This document shows, piece by piece, positions 24,229-34,700 of a DNA stretch of 64,000 nt. The translations under genes were made by a program, and so were the position numbers. The notes below the pieces were generated by a model that was given only the letters and a program-made list of their open reading frames with translations, made no database searches and was not told the DNA's origin. The DNA lies in assembly GCA_021201825.1 (NCBI GenBank), contig JAJQED010000028.1, positions 1 to 64,000 of the forward strand, in the 5' to 3' direction. Position 1 is the stretch's first letter. Every line of letters starts with the position of its first letter. The stretch comes from Alistipes sp. (GTDB lineage: Bacteria; Bacteroidota; Bacteroidia; Bacteroidales; Rikenellaceae).

Positions 24229-26568
24229 TTAATTAGTGCTGAGCGAATAGGGCCTGTTCCCGGCTGTAAACACCCGCTTTTTATTGGGTTTGGATCCCAT
24301 TTCGAAAACCAGTTCCCCTCCGGCGGCAATATCTTCATGGGTGATAAAACCTTTGTCGTACGGCTTACCGTTAAGTTTCACGGCTTGCACGTACCGGTTC
24401 CGGTCGCTCACCTGCGGGGCCTTGATCTCCAGAGTCTTCCCGTCATCCAGCTTCACGCAGATATAAGGCAGGTACGGGGTACCCAGAACATACTGGTCCG
24501 CCCCCGGGCAAACCGGGTAGAATCCCATGGCGCTGAAGATATACCATGCGGACATCTGGCCACAGTCGTCGTTGCCGCACAGGCCGTCGATCGAGTTCAC
24601 GTACATCCGGTCCATGATCTCACGTATCCAGTATTGGGATTTCCACGGCTCCGTGGTATAGGCGTACAGGTACGGGATATGGTGGCTCGGTTCGTTGCCG
24701 TGGACATAATTGCCCAGCAGTCCCTCCCGCGTCACATCCTCCGTATGCTCGAAATATTCGTCAGGCAGGTACATAGTGAAAAGCGAGTCGAGCCTCTCGA
24801 CAAACCGCTTGTTGCCGCCCATCTGCCCAATAAGGCCGTCCACATCGTGGGGAACGAAGAACGAATAGTTCCACGAATTGCCCTCGATAAAACCCTGCCC
24901 GTGGGTGTCCAGCAGGTCGAACGGTTCTTTCCACGATCCGTCTTTAAGCTTGGGCCTGGCGAACCCGAGGGACGGGTCGAACAGGTTGGCATAGGTCATC
25001 GCCCTTTCCTTATATGCTTCGGCAAGCCCGGTATCTCCCGTTTTCAGGGCGGTGTTGTAGATGGTCCAGTCGTCGTAGGCATATTCGAGCGTAATGGAGG
25101 CACTGCTCCCGTTTCGCTCCAACGGCACATACCCGTACTGTTTATACTCCTCTATCCCGTCATAATAGGCAAGGTTGGAACTGCTAACCATAGCCTCGAG
25201 CGCTTTCCCGGCATCGATCGGCAGCCCCTTGTCGATGGCGTCTGCCAGCACCGAGACGCTGTGGTACCCGATCATACACCAGTTCTCGTTACCCATGTGC
25301 GACCATACGGGCAGCGCCCCGTGTACGCTCTGGCTGTAATGCACCAGCATCGAATTTGCTATATCGGTTGCCCGGTCACGTTTGATAAGGTTAAGCAGGG
25401 GGTGTTCGGCCCTGAATGTATCCCATACGGAGAATACCGTGTAATTGGTGAAACCGTCGGCCTGGTGTATATTGTGGTCGATACCCCGGTACTTCCCGTC
25501 CACGTCCATATAGACCGAGGGGTTTATCATCGTATGGTAAAGCGAGGTATAGAACATGGTCTTCTGGTCCTCGGTGCCCTCGACGTCCATCACCGACAAT
25601 TCTTCTTCCCATTTATCCCGGGCTTCGCACACTATATCGCCGAACGATTTTCCGGAGGTCTCGGCCTGCAGGTTCTTCAGCGCACCTTCTGTGCTTACCC
25701 CCGAAAGTGCCACGCGGATCTCGAGTTCCGTGCCCTCTTCCGGGTCGAACTCGAAGTAGGATATTATTTTGCGGCCGGACATTTCCGGGAAATTTTCGTA
25801 CTGGTTGAACTTCCTCCAGAATCCGGTATATTTCGGGCGTTCCAATTCCCTGTAACCGTAGCTGGCGATGGGCCGCGAGAAGCTGGCCGCGAAGTAAGTG
25901 TAGTTCTCCCTGGCCCAGCCGTTGGTAATCCGGTACCCGGTTATAAGCGTGTCGCTTTCCACGCGTATCCCGGCCCACAGCACTTTGCCGTCATAGTTAT
26001 ATATCCCGTGGATAAGGTCGAACAACACGGCCTGGTTCACATCCTCGGGGAATGTATAGGAGTGCACCCCGGTGCGTTCCGTCGCGGTAAGCCGGGCCTT
26101 GATACCATAATCGTCCAGCACCACTTCGTAGTATCCCGGAGCGGCTTTTTCCGTCGCGTGCGAATACCGTGACCTGTACCCGCTGTCCGGATCGTCAGCC
26201 GTGCCAGGATTGAACTTCAGTTCGCCGGTCACCGGGACAACCAGTATGTCGCCCAGGTCCGAGTGTCCCGTCCCGCTGAAATGCGTATGGCTGAACCCTA
26301 CGATGGTCGGATCGTCGTACTGGTATCCTGCGCAGTATTTATAAGCCTCGGGGACGTATTGCCCGTTGATATTCTGTGGAATGGTGTCCGTGTCGGGGCT
26401 TAGTTGCACATGCCCGAACGGCACGCATGCCCCCGGGAAAGTATGCCCCATTTTGACGGTGCCGATAAAAGGGTCGACATAATCTACTTTTGCCGCCGGC
26501 CCCTGCGCAAACACAACGTACGGGCATACGGCAAGGACCAATAATGAAAGAAGTCTCTTATTTGACAT
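24229..26568 (-). CDS. GH92 family alpha-mannosidase, secreted
   Basis: This 779-residue protein has a signal peptide ending VVFAQ. The N-terminal GH92 signature is very clear: VDYVDPFIGTVKMGHTFPGA, VPFGHVQLSPDTD, then GFSHTHFSGTGHSDLGDI. The catalytic (alpha/alpha)6 domain contains HGNEPSHHIPYLY and GNDDCGQMSAWYIFSAMGF. GH92 enzymes are calcium-dependent exo-acting alpha-mannosidases (1,2-, 1,3-, 1,4- or 1,6-linked) acting on high-mannose N-glycans or fungal mannan; linkage specificity cannot be read here. It is the last gene of the leftward SusC/SusD locus, 125 bases after a metallopeptidase gene, with a terminator just beyond. Periplasmic or surface location is likely. Confidence 0.95.
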   Translation of the reverse strand: MSNKRLLSLLVLAVCPYVVFAQGPAAKVDYVDPFIGTVKMGHTFPGACVPFGHVQLSPDTDTIPQNINGQYVPEAYKYCAGYQYDDPTIVGFSHTHFSGTGHSDLGDILVVPVTGELKFNPGTADDPDSGYRSRYSHATEKAAPGYYEVVLDDYGIKARLTATERTGVHSYTFPEDVNQAVLFDLIHGIYNYDGKVLWAGIRVESDTLITGYRITNGWARENYTYFAASFSRPIASYGYRELERPKYTGFWRKFNQYENFPEMSGRKIISYFEFDPEEGTELEIRVALSGVSTEGALKNLQAETSGKSFGDIVCEARDKWEEELSVMDVEGTEDQKTMFYTSLYHTMINPSVYMDVDGKYRGIDHNIHQADGFTNYTVFSVWDTFRAEHPLLNLIKRDRATDIANSMLVHYSQSVHGALPVWSHMGNENWCMIGYHSVSVLADAIDKGLPIDAGKALEAMVSSSNLAYYDGIEEYKQYGYVPLERNGSSASITLEYAYDDWTIYNTALKTGDTGLAEAYKERAMTYANLFDPSLGFARPKLKDGSWKEPFDLLDTHGQGFIEGNSWNYSFFVPHDVDGLIGQMGGNKRFVERLDSLFTMYLPDEYFEHTEDVTREGLLGNYVHGNEPSHHIPYLYAYTTEPWKSQYWIREIMDRMYVNSIDGLCGNDDCGQMSAWYIFSAMGFYPVCPGADQYVLGTPYLPYICVKLDDGKTLEIKAPQVSDRNRYVQAVKLNGKPYDKGFITHEDIAAGGELVFEMGSKPNKKRVFTAGNRPYSLSTN

Positions 26569-26624
26569 GGTAGCTGTATTGGATTAACCCCGCGAAGTTA
26601 TAAAAAGGGCCGGAAGAACCACCC

Positions 26625-26652
26625 GCCGGAGCATAAAATTATAAGCTCCGGC
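26625..26652 (-). other. Intercistronic hairpin upstream of GH92
   Basis: Perfect 8-base arms GCCGGAGC / GCTCCGGC enclose a 12-base AT-rich loop in the 125-base gap between the second peptidase and GH92 genes. No T-run follows on the minus strand, so it may be an RNA stability element or attenuator rather than a terminator. Confidence 0.4.
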
Positions 26653-26693
26653 ACGGCGGCGGTATCTTCGGCTGTCGCCGGGCGATAGGGTTA

Positions 26694-27809
26694 TTAAGAG
26701 AGCAGGAATTGCTGGTACTCTTCCCACATCTGTTCGATCGAGGTATCCTCCCCGAACACACCCTTGATCGCCTTGTCGAAACTCCATACGTCGAGGTCCC
26801 TCACGGTGACATGGAATTTGCGTATCGCGTCGGGGTCTTTCGTGGTGAGCCATTGCAGGAAGAACCCGGTGGTGCGGTAACCGTCCATCCAGTTTCCGCC
26901 CGGTTTGCGGGTCGACATATCGAAAAGCCCCGCTTCCGCCCTCACGGCGTCGGCAATACCTTCTATACAGGCCCAGAATTCACGGTTGGTACCGTAGCTG
27001 CCGATCCCGTTGGGTTCATGCTGGTAGGCATGGGTCAGTTCGTGATACAATACTCCCCGGGTTTCGAAATCCAGTTTATAAAGCGATTCCTGCGCGGAAT
27101 TTTCCACGTGCTTCGTGCTGTACTGTATCGACACCGTGGGAGGCGCCCCGCCCTTTGACGATATCCCGTCGTACTCGCGCAGGGTATAATTTATTTTCCT
27201 CACGTCATACATCGGGTCGTCGGCCGTCCAGAACAATATCTCGCATACCTTACGCGCGTGGTATTGTACGTACTGGTCCGGGTTCTGGACCATTGTCGCA
27301 TATATCCTCGCCCCTTCCGTGTCCGGGCTTACTACCATGAAATCCACTTCGGGATACCTGAAATCCTCCCAGCCGGCAAGCAGGTCCGTGTCATAGAACA
27401 GAACGTCGGCAACGATAAGGTTCTCCTCACCCAACGGTTCCATTTCCAATTTGTATTTGGTGTATGAGCCGGGGTCGGCGACGGTGCAAAGTATCTCCTG
27501 GTACCGGGAACAGAACTCCTGGTTTTCCCGCCGGTCCACCACCGTCCATTTTTTCCCGTCGGTCGAACCCTTGAGGGTCCACCGTACAGGGTCGTGGCCC
27601 GGCCTCTCTCCGGAAGAATAGATCTTATAGCTCAAAACGGGAGTGGGATCTTCCCGGTCGAAAACGAGGATATTCACTCCGGTCGTTCCCTCGTAATGGG
27701 TGGTAGGGTCGCCATCGGCCAGTTCCGGCACGTTGTATACCGCCTTGTCGGCACATGAGACGAGAGCCGTCACGGTCAAAGCGGCGACAGCCAGTATTAT
27801 CTTTTTCAT
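26694..27809 (-). CDS. BSP-type zinc metallopeptidase, secreted (second copy of locus)
   Basis: The protein is 371 residues with a signal sequence and lipobox-like Cys (LVSCADKAV). Residues 25-150 resemble a discoidin (F5/8 type C)-like carbohydrate-binding sandwich (DPVRWTLKGSTDGKKWTVVD). The C-terminal half fits the plant and bacterial basic secretory protein peptidase family (PF04450-like). It contains the HExxH zinc motif HELTHAYQH with His256, Glu257 and His260. It belongs to the leftward locus and is about a third or more identical by eye to the peptidase at 29170-30324, so the two arose by duplication. The likely role is cleavage of glycoprotein backbones. Members of the family have few characterised substrates. 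Confidence 0.82.
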   Translation of the reverse strand: MKKIILAVAALTVTALVSCADKAVYNVPELADGDPTTHYEGTTGVNILVFDREDPTPVLSYKIYSSGERPGHDPVRWTLKGSTDGKKWTVVDRRENQEFCSRYQEILCTVADPGSYTKYKLEMEPLGEENLIVADVLFYDTDLLAGWEDFRYPEVDFMVVSPDTEGARIYATMVQNPDQYVQYHARKVCEILFWTADDPMYDVRKINYTLREYDGISSKGGAPPTVSIQYSTKHVENSAQESLYKLDFETRGVLYHELTHAYQHEPNGIGSYGTNREFWACIEGIADAVRAEAGLFDMSTRKPGGNWMDGYRTTGFFLQWLTTKDPDAIRKFHVTVRDLDVWSFDKAIKGVFGEDTSIEQMWEEYQQFLLS

Positions 27810-27834
27810 GAATGGTTACGGTTAAGGTAATTGT

Positions 27835-27870
27835 AAAAACCGGTCCGGGGGAACAGACACCCCGGACCGG
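27835..27870 (-). terminator. Intrinsic terminator inside the GH92 locus
   Basis: Perfect 11-base arms CCGGTCCGGGG / CCCCGGACCGG surround a 9-base loop at 27840-27870. On the minus strand they are directly followed by five U residues (27835-27839). It lies between the DUF4302-like gene and the downstream peptidase gene. Either the last two genes are partly uncoupled or they have their own promoter. Confidence 0.8.
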
Positions 27871-27881
27871 CGGAACATTTA

Positions 27882-29138
27882 TCAGCTCTTGCGCTGGAAC
27901 CTCACCCACTGCTTGTCCGTGGGGTGGATCAGCCAGTAGTTAGCCATGTTGTAACCGTATCCGCGCACCACGATCACTCCGGTAGGATTGAAGTAAAGGT
28001 CGGTCAACGGTTTCATAACCTGCGATATCTCCACCACATCCTGGTCCGAACAGTTGAACATGTTGTATTCGCCGCTGAACGTGAAATAAACCATGTCGCC
28101 GTCCACTTCGTAGATCGGATTGCTGCCGTCATTGGTGTTGTAGAAGAATAGGTAGCGGCTGTTGGTAGCACAGGCCACCACCGGTATCTGGGTGCTGTAA
28201 TCCCTGTAATTGAGTTCCACCGAGTTTACAACGCCGCTCGTAAATACGGAACGGAGGTCCGAATGGTAACCGCCCAAGCCTGAGGATACCTCGTACTGCC
28301 ATGTGCCCCGTGCGATAAATTCGCTGGTCACTTCGGCTTCGGTAAGGCCCGCATACAGGTTGACGGAGCTGCTGGAAACAGCCGTGAAATTCAACGTATT
28401 CTCGTCATACGAGATTCCGGAGAAATCCACTGAACCGTTACTTACCGTGTTCCACTGCAGGGTGGTATAGCTCGAGTCGAAGCCGAATGTTTCGAGGCTG
28501 TGCTTGGCATCGCCGCCCTCGATCCATGTGAAATAGACCGTACCGCCGTCGTAGTCGATGCTGTAATGTATATCGAAGTCGCCGCCGGACTGGATAACAC
28601 CGTTCAGCAGGTTCTTCTCATAGAGCGGGGTCCAGAACGATTTCACACCCAGCTCGGCCCAGTCGGAGGCCGAAGCCGGTAAGAAGTTGATCTCCGCACC
28701 CGAAACGAAACCTTTACAGCTTACGCCCGAACTGCTGTAGCTGTTCACTATAAGGTCCGTTTCGTCATAAACTCCTCCGAGCAGATTCAGGAACGTCTGC
28801 CCCTGAAACTTCATCACCATGTCGCTTCCCGAGCTGACAAAACTGCAAAGGGCGGTCATCTGGCGCTGGAGCAGGTCGGGCGAGTTGCTCTCCACGAGGC
28901 CCTCGCTTCCGAAGTCGAAAAGTATCTTGTATGACCTGCCGTCTACCGTACACTGTACATACCATCCGTTGGCTGCGGCAGACAGCACGGCCAGGCAAGC
29001 TTCCCCTTCCGGGTGCGCCCCGGAGGCACCGCCGCCCTCCTCTTTGGTCCGTGATTCCAGGTCTAGTGAATTATCGTCGTCACAACCCGTGGTGCAGAGC
29101 GCCAGGGCGGCTATGAACAAAAATGCTATTTTTCTCAT
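27882..29138 (-). CDS. DUF4302-like lipoprotein
   Basis: The chosen ATG at 29138 starts a lipoprotein signal (MRKIAFLFIAALALCTTGC), giving 418 residues; an upstream in-frame ATG would add a basic non-signal stretch. The protein is extracellular and beta-rich, with a poly-Gly/Glu linker after the lipobox. The pattern with YVQCTVDGRSYKILFDFGSE early, and a final GYNMANYWLIHPTDKQWVRF, resembles Bacteroidota DUF4302 lipoproteins that recur in SusC/D loci beside BSP-type peptidases. It is likely a surface lipoprotein that binds the substrate or assists the peptidases. The family name is from memory of pattern, so moderately sure. Confidence 0.65.
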   Translation of the reverse strand: MRKIAFLFIAALALCTTGCDDDNSLDLESRTKEEGGGASGAHPEGEACLAVLSAAANGWYVQCTVDGRSYKILFDFGSEGLVESNSPDLLQRQMTALCSFVSSGSDMVMKFQGQTFLNLLGGVYDETDLIVNSYSSSGVSCKGFVSGAEINFLPASASDWAELGVKSFWTPLYEKNLLNGVIQSGGDFDIHYSIDYDGGTVYFTWIEGGDAKHSLETFGFDSSYTTLQWNTVSNGSVDFSGISYDENTLNFTAVSSSSVNLYAGLTEAEVTSEFIARGTWQYEVSSGLGGYHSDLRSVFTSGVVNSVELNYRDYSTQIPVVACATNSRYLFFYNTNDGSNPIYEVDGDMVYFTFSGEYNMFNCSDQDVVEISQVMKPLTDLYFNPTGVIVVRGYGYNMANYWLIHPTDKQWVRFQRKS

Positions 29139-29169
29139 AATTGAATTCTTTTGACAATTTATAAACCGG

Positions 29170-30324
29170 CTAATTGGTAATAGCGTTTTGGTACTCTTTC
29201 CACAGGTCGTCCGTCGTGGTTCCCGGGCCGAACGTATACTCCATCGCACCGTCGAAACTCCACGGCTCTACCGTCAGCATCGACGCGTTGATCTTACGCA
29301 GGGCGTCGGGGTCTTTGGTGGTGAGCCATTCCAGGAAGAACCCGGTGGTCTGGTAGCCGTCCTGCCAATAACCTCCCGGCTTGCGGTTGCTCCACGGGAA
29401 GAAATCGGCATGGGCCCTCACGGCGTCCGCCATACCCTCGATTATCTGCCACGAAGTGTTCGGCTGGTTATAGCCGGGGATGCCGCGGGGTTCGAGCTGG
29501 TAGGCGTGGGTCATTTCATGGAACAGCACCCCTTTGGTTTCGAAGTCCAGCGTGAACATCGAGGAGGCATAGCTGTTCTCGATATGCCGCGTACTGTACA
29601 CGATGCTGATATTTGGAGAGCTCCCCGATTTTGCCGACACACCGTCGTAATCCTCCAGTTTGTAGGTTATGGTATTCACCCGGGTACCGTTGGCCTTTTG
29701 GTCGGCCGCACTGAAATATAGCAGTTTGGCAACCTCCTTGGCATGGTATTGCAAATACCGTTGCTTATCCTGCACCAGCAGGTCGTAGTATTCGCTTCCC
29801 CGGGTGTCCGGGGCCGTATTCTGGAAGATAATGGACGGGTATGTGAAGTCCTCCCATCCCGCGTCCGGGTCGACAGCATGGAATACCACTTCCGACAGCC
29901 GCAGTTTTTCGCCGCCCGAGGGCTGCATCTCGAACTTGAACGAGCTGTACTTCCCGGACGCTTCCAGATGGAACAGGTGCTCCTGGTAGCGGGCGAAAAA
30001 ACTTTCATTCTCACGGGTGTCGAGCAGGGTCCAGTCCAACCCGTTCGTAGAGCCGTACATGGTCCATTTCACGGGGTCGGTCTCCGGGTCGCCCCCGGCA
30101 GAATATAGTGAATATGCCACTACATCCGTGCTGGAGCCGAGTTCCAGAACGATTTCTACGTTGCTGCCCTCCGACTCGTAATAGGTCTCGATATCACCGT
30201 CCACAAGTGCCGCCACGTCTCCCGTGCCCGGCTTGGGGTCCGGGTCGGGGGTAATGTCCTTTTCACTGTCCGAACACGCCAGCAGCAACGCACCGATGAG
30301 CCCGATATAAATTAATTTTCTCAT
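29170..30324 (-). CDS. BSP-type zinc metallopeptidase lipoprotein (first copy of locus)
   Basis: This 384-residue protein has a lipobox (GALLLACSDSE). After a linker, residues 35-150 resemble a discoidin-like domain (DPVKWTMYGSTNGLDWTLLD). The peptidase half carries HEMTHAYQL with His269, Glu270 and His273 of the HExxH zinc site, preceded by FETKGVLF as in its paralogue at 26694-27809. It follows SusD by 13 bases and is therefore among the most highly expressed accessory genes of the locus. The presence of two related proteases beside an alpha-mannosidase points to glycoprotein substrates. Confidence 0.85.
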   Translation of the reverse strand: MRKLIYIGLIGALLLACSDSEKDITPDPDPKPGTGDVAALVDGDIETYYESEGSNVEIVLELGSSTDVVAYSLYSAGGDPETDPVKWTMYGSTNGLDWTLLDTRENESFFARYQEHLFHLEASGKYSSFKFEMQPSGGEKLRLSEVVFHAVDPDAGWEDFTYPSIIFQNTAPDTRGSEYYDLLVQDKQRYLQYHAKEVAKLLYFSAADQKANGTRVNTITYKLEDYDGVSAKSGSSPNISIVYSTRHIENSYASSMFTLDFETKGVLFHEMTHAYQLEPRGIPGYNQPNTSWQIIEGMADAVRAHADFFPWSNRKPGGYWQDGYQTTGFFLEWLTTKDPDALRKINASMLTVEPWSFDGAMEYTFGPGTTTDDLWKEYQNAITN

Positions 30325-30337
30325 TTCGGATCGAAGA

Positions 30338-31711
30338 TTAATAACCGGGGTTCTGGTCGTCTTTCAGGTTCTCGTTTGCGTCTATCTCACCCTGCGGGAT
30401 CGGCAGAATCATACGGTAGTTGTTAGCTTCCAGAACGCTCGAACCACGCACCAGGTCCCTGTTGTAGCGGCGCAGGTCGAACAGGCGGTGCCCCTCGAAC
30501 GAGAGTTCGCGCCGGCGTTCCAGCAGCAGCTGGTCGGGCAATGACGCATCCGGGTATGTCGCGGCCACCCATCCCTCGATCCTTATGGACCTTAGTTCGT
30601 TGAGCGCCTGGTTGGCCTCGGCGTTGTTACCCAGGTGGAACTGCGCTTCGGCTTCGATGAGCTTCATCTCTTCCGAGCGGAACACTTTCTCGTCGCACAG
30701 GCCGATATTACTGCTCGAACCGTACCACTTCATAACCACGTCCACCGTATTTCCCGAACGGTCGGGACCCTGTCCGAAGAAGACACTGGCCCGTACGTCG
30801 TCCGAGGTATAGCATGACATGTAGGCCGATGTCGGAACGAACACACTACTGTTGTCCTGACCTACGAACAGACCGCCGATGCGGTCCTGGCCCGTAACAC
30901 GCGGCAGTTTGAATATTATGCCGGCATTAGAAGCGTCGGTCCATACGTCTTCCACGCTGGCCATCTGCGCCATCGGCACCTTATTGAGTACGTCCTGCGC
31001 GAATACCAGCGCCAGGGTATACTGTTTCCTGTACAGGGCGACCCTTGCACGCAGGGCATTAACTGCAACCTTGGATACGAAAGCAACGTCCGACGGGGCG
31101 TCTACCTTGATCATGTCGTAGGCCCTTTCCAGGTCGTACATGATCTGGTCGAACGTCTCACCCACCTTGTCGCGCTCGGGCATCCCGAGGATATGCCAGT
31201 GGCTCACGTAGGGAATCCCCGATTTGTTCTCGTTGTTGAAATCGGCGAAGAACCTCAGCAGTTCGAAGTGTGCATATGCACGGAAGAAGTATGCCGTACC
31301 GAGACAGTCCTCGAGCGTTTCGGCTTCGGCCGTAGTGGCCGGCGTCACGTTCGGGCCGAATTCCAGTATCCTGTTACACTGGTTGATAAGGCTGTAATTA
31401 CTGCTCCACAGGGTAGAAGCCTCGGAAGAGCTTGCCGAGTAGACCCACGACGTGAGGTCGGTTCCGGCACCACCGGCCTGTCCGCCCTGCATAACGTCGT
31501 CCGCGATATATTCGGCCACAGCGAGCGTACGCCTCAGGCTCATGCGCCCGTAGGCACCGATGGTAGCTTTGTATACGCCTTCCACATCTTTGAACGCCGT
31601 ATCCTGGTCCACCATGTCGGTGGGTTCGAGGTCGGTATAGTCACACGCCTGCACGGCTGCGGCCAGGGCGATCACCGATATAATATATATTAACTTTTTC
31701 ATATATCTCAC
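30338..31711 (-). CDS. SusD-like glycan-binding lipoprotein (RagB/SusD)
   Basis: This 457-residue protein has a lipobox AVQAC; translation may start at the second Met (31702), three residues downstream. The SusD fold is recognised from the N-terminal DYTDLEPTDMVDQDTAFKDV, TPR-like helices including AYFFRAYAHFELLRFFADF, and the conserved C-terminal block ELNELRSIR, LLLERRRELSFEGHRLFDLR, ending near DDQNPGY. It forms the surface lid of the SusC transporter encoded 11 bases upstream. At 457 residues it is shorter than the two SusD proteins in the second locus. Ligand specificity cannot be read from the sequence. Confidence 0.95.
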   Translation of the reverse strand: MRYMKKLIYIISVIALAAAVQACDYTDLEPTDMVDQDTAFKDVEGVYKATIGAYGRMSLRRTLAVAEYIADDVMQGGQAGGAGTDLTSWVYSASSSEASTLWSSNYSLINQCNRILEFGPNVTPATTAEAETLEDCLGTAYFFRAYAHFELLRFFADFNNENKSGIPYVSHWHILGMPERDKVGETFDQIMYDLERAYDMIKVDAPSDVAFVSKVAVNALRARVALYRKQYTLALVFAQDVLNKVPMAQMASVEDVWTDASNAGIIFKLPRVTGQDRIGGLFVGQDNSSVFVPTSAYMSCYTSDDVRASVFFGQGPDRSGNTVDVVMKWYGSSSNIGLCDEKVFRSEEMKLIEAEAQFHLGNNAEANQALNELRSIRIEGWVAATYPDASLPDQLLLERRRELSFEGHRLFDLRRYNRDLVRGSSVLEANNYRMILPIPQGEIDANENLKDDQNPGY

Positions 31712-31721
31712 CTGTTATCCG

Positions 31722-34700
31722 TTAGAAATAAAAGTCGAAGCCGAAAGTGAACGTACGCGGTTTGGGATAGGTCATGTAGTCGTAACCACCGGCCACTTCC
31801 GGGTCGGCTCCCGTATAGTTGGTCCAAAGGAACACGTTCTCGGCCTGTACGTACACGGCGATATTGTCGAAGAACTTGGTCTTCTTCAGTATATGCTGCG
31901 GCAGGGTGTAGGCCAGGCGCAGGGTTTTGAGCCTGAGGTGCGTAGCGTCTTCAAGGAACTGCGAGGCCATCGGCGAAGGCTGGGTGTTATTGCCGAAGCG
32001 CGGGATGTTGGTCACATCGCCGGGCTCCATCCACATATCCAGCATCTCCACGGGCTTATTGCCGTTGAAGTGGTGGTTGTAGATATACCACCTCATGGTG
32101 TTCATCAGCGTGTAGTTAAGCGCATAGGTGAACTGGGCGTTCAGGGTCAGCGACTTGTAGCGGAACGTAGTGTTGAACCCACCGAATACGGGAATCTCGT
32201 ACGTACCGTATTTTGACGGCCTGGCGGCTTCCGAGATATCTTCGGTCAGCGTGCCGTCCGGTTTATAGAACTGCACGATACCGTTGTCGGGGTTCACCCC
32301 GGCCCATTCCCAGATGGTCCACGTTCCCAGCGGACGGCCCACTTCGTAGAGGTAATAACCGTTGATGTACTGGTGGTCTTCGTTCTCCCAGGTTCCAAGG
32401 TCTTTGATCTTGTTCTTGTTATAGGTGAAGTTCACACCGATGTCCCAGGTGAAGTCCTTGGTGCGGATAGGCGTGGCGTTGAAACCGATCTCGATACCTT
32501 TGTTCACGATGGACCCGGCATTGGTAAGTATGCTGCCGAAACCGCTTGTCATCGAGATGTTCTTGGTCATGAACAGGTCCTTGGTCTTGATATGGTACAG
32601 GTCGAGGGTCATGTTGATCTTCTGGTCCAGGAATGAGAGGTCGAAACCGACGTTGGCCTGCTGCGAGGTCTCCCATTTGAGCTGGTTGTTACCCAGCTGG
32701 CTGTTGGCGTAACCCGAGATACCGTTGTAGCTGGAGTTGGTATAGCCGTCATACGAGCCGAAGTCCGCAACCCCGTCCTGGTTACCGGTCGTACCGTAGC
32801 TGGCCCTTACCTTGAGCAGGTTAAGCCATGCAGGGGTATTGAAAAATTCCTCCTGGTAGAGGTTCCAGCTCACACCTGCCGACCAGAACACGGCGTCCTT
32901 GTTCTTGCCCTTGAATTTCGAGGAGGTATCGTGGCGAAGGCTGGCCGAGATGTTATATTTATTGCCGATCGAGTAGCTGGCCTGTCCGAAAAACGACATG
33001 AGGTTGCTCATGGTCCGGCCGCCGCTTATGCTGGGCGGGAATTCGGACGAGCCGTTCTTGTCGCCGATCCCTGCCGGCGAATCCATCATATCCGCGTTCA
33101 GGTCGTAACCCGTGTAACCGGCCGAGTAATATTTCCCCTGGAACATCTCCATACCGGCAACGGCGTTCACCGAGTGGCCGTTGTCGAACGTCTTGTTGAA
33201 ACTCAGCGTATTGGTCCAGGTGTAGCGCCCCAGTTCCGACATGCCGAAAGAGTAGTAACCCTTATTGTTGGAGGCGTTCGGGTGGTCGCGGTGCAGGGTA
33301 TTGTCGCTGCGGTCGTACATGAAGTCCATACCGAAATTGGTCCTGAAAGTAAGCCAGTCGGTAATTCGGGCGTTCACGAACGTGGAGCCGATCAGTTTCA
33401 GTTTCTTGGTCTTGTTGGTGAGGTATTTGGTCAGCAACGTCGGGTTGTCTACGTCGTACCAGTCGTCCGGGCTTTCATAAGGATATGCCAACAGGGCCGT
33501 GAACCACGGGTTGAGGTAAGAGGTACGGTTGGTCTCGCCCGACGGGTCGGAGAAATCTATCATGCTGTACCCGGTGGTCAGTTTCAGGCCGATATCCAAC
33601 CAGTCTTTAGCCCGGTGTTCGATATTGAAACGACCTGAAAAACTGGTCATCCCCGAGTTTTTGAGGATACCCTGCTGGTCGATGATATTACCGGAGATAT
33701 AGAACTTCGTTCTTTCCGTTCCGCCCGAAACCGTAAGGCTGTGGTCCTGGATAAAACCCACACGGGTCATCTGGTCAATCCAGTCGGTATCGGTCGAGCG
33801 CGCTTTGGCCAGCCTTTCCAGGTCGGCGTCCGTCGCGTTGCCGTTGTATTCCCTGTAAAGGGCGCCCATCAACGGGAAGTCGCTGCGCGAGGGGTCCGAC
33901 AATGCACACTGCAGCTGGTATTGCAGGTTCTGTTCCGAATTCATCATCTTCACGTACTCGTCCATCACGGAGAACCCGAACTGGTTGCGGTAGTTGATCT
34001 GGGTCTTACCCTCGACCGCGCCGCCGGATTTGGTCGTAATGACGATCACCCCGTTGGCACCCCTCGAACCGTAAACGGCCGTGGAGGCGGCGTCTTTAAG
34101 CACCTTTATATCTTCGATGTCGTTCGGGTTTAGAGCGGCGAACTGGAACGGTTCCACCATCACGCCGTCCATGATATAGAGCGGGGTGTTGGCGCCGTTT
34201 ATTGAACCCGTACCACGGACACGCACGTTGAGGTAGTTGGTACCGGGCTGGCCTGAAGATGTGGCCACCATAAGCCCGGGGGTCATACCCTGCAGGCGCG
34301 ACTCGAGGGTCGGGGCGGACATGTAGTCGAGCTGTTCCCCGGACACGCGGCTCATCGAACCGGTGGTCTGTGCGCGGCGTACGGTATTGTAACCAACTAC
34401 CACCACGTCGTCAAGGCGCTGTACATCGTCACTCAGCACGACGTTTATATTGGTGGCCGACCCTACCGGTACCTCTTTTGTAAGGTAACCCAGCGAGGAT
34501 ACTATAAGGACCGAGCCGTCCAGTGCGTTGATCGTGAAAGCCCCGGCCGCGTTGGTGGCGACTCCTACGGTCTGGTTATCTTTCAGGACGATGGTAGCCC
34601 CGATGATCGGGTTTCCCTGTTCGTCGGCTACCGTACCGGTACGCGGTGTACTGCGGGCCTCTGGAACTATTACGTAATTGTTGCCGTCCCTGCGGAAAGT

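Noticed and set aside
24337-26172. 611-codon open frame on the plus strand opposite the GH92 gene
   Set aside because: It is an antisense shadow of a gene with unmistakable GH92 motifs; its translation is arginine/valine-rich without domains.
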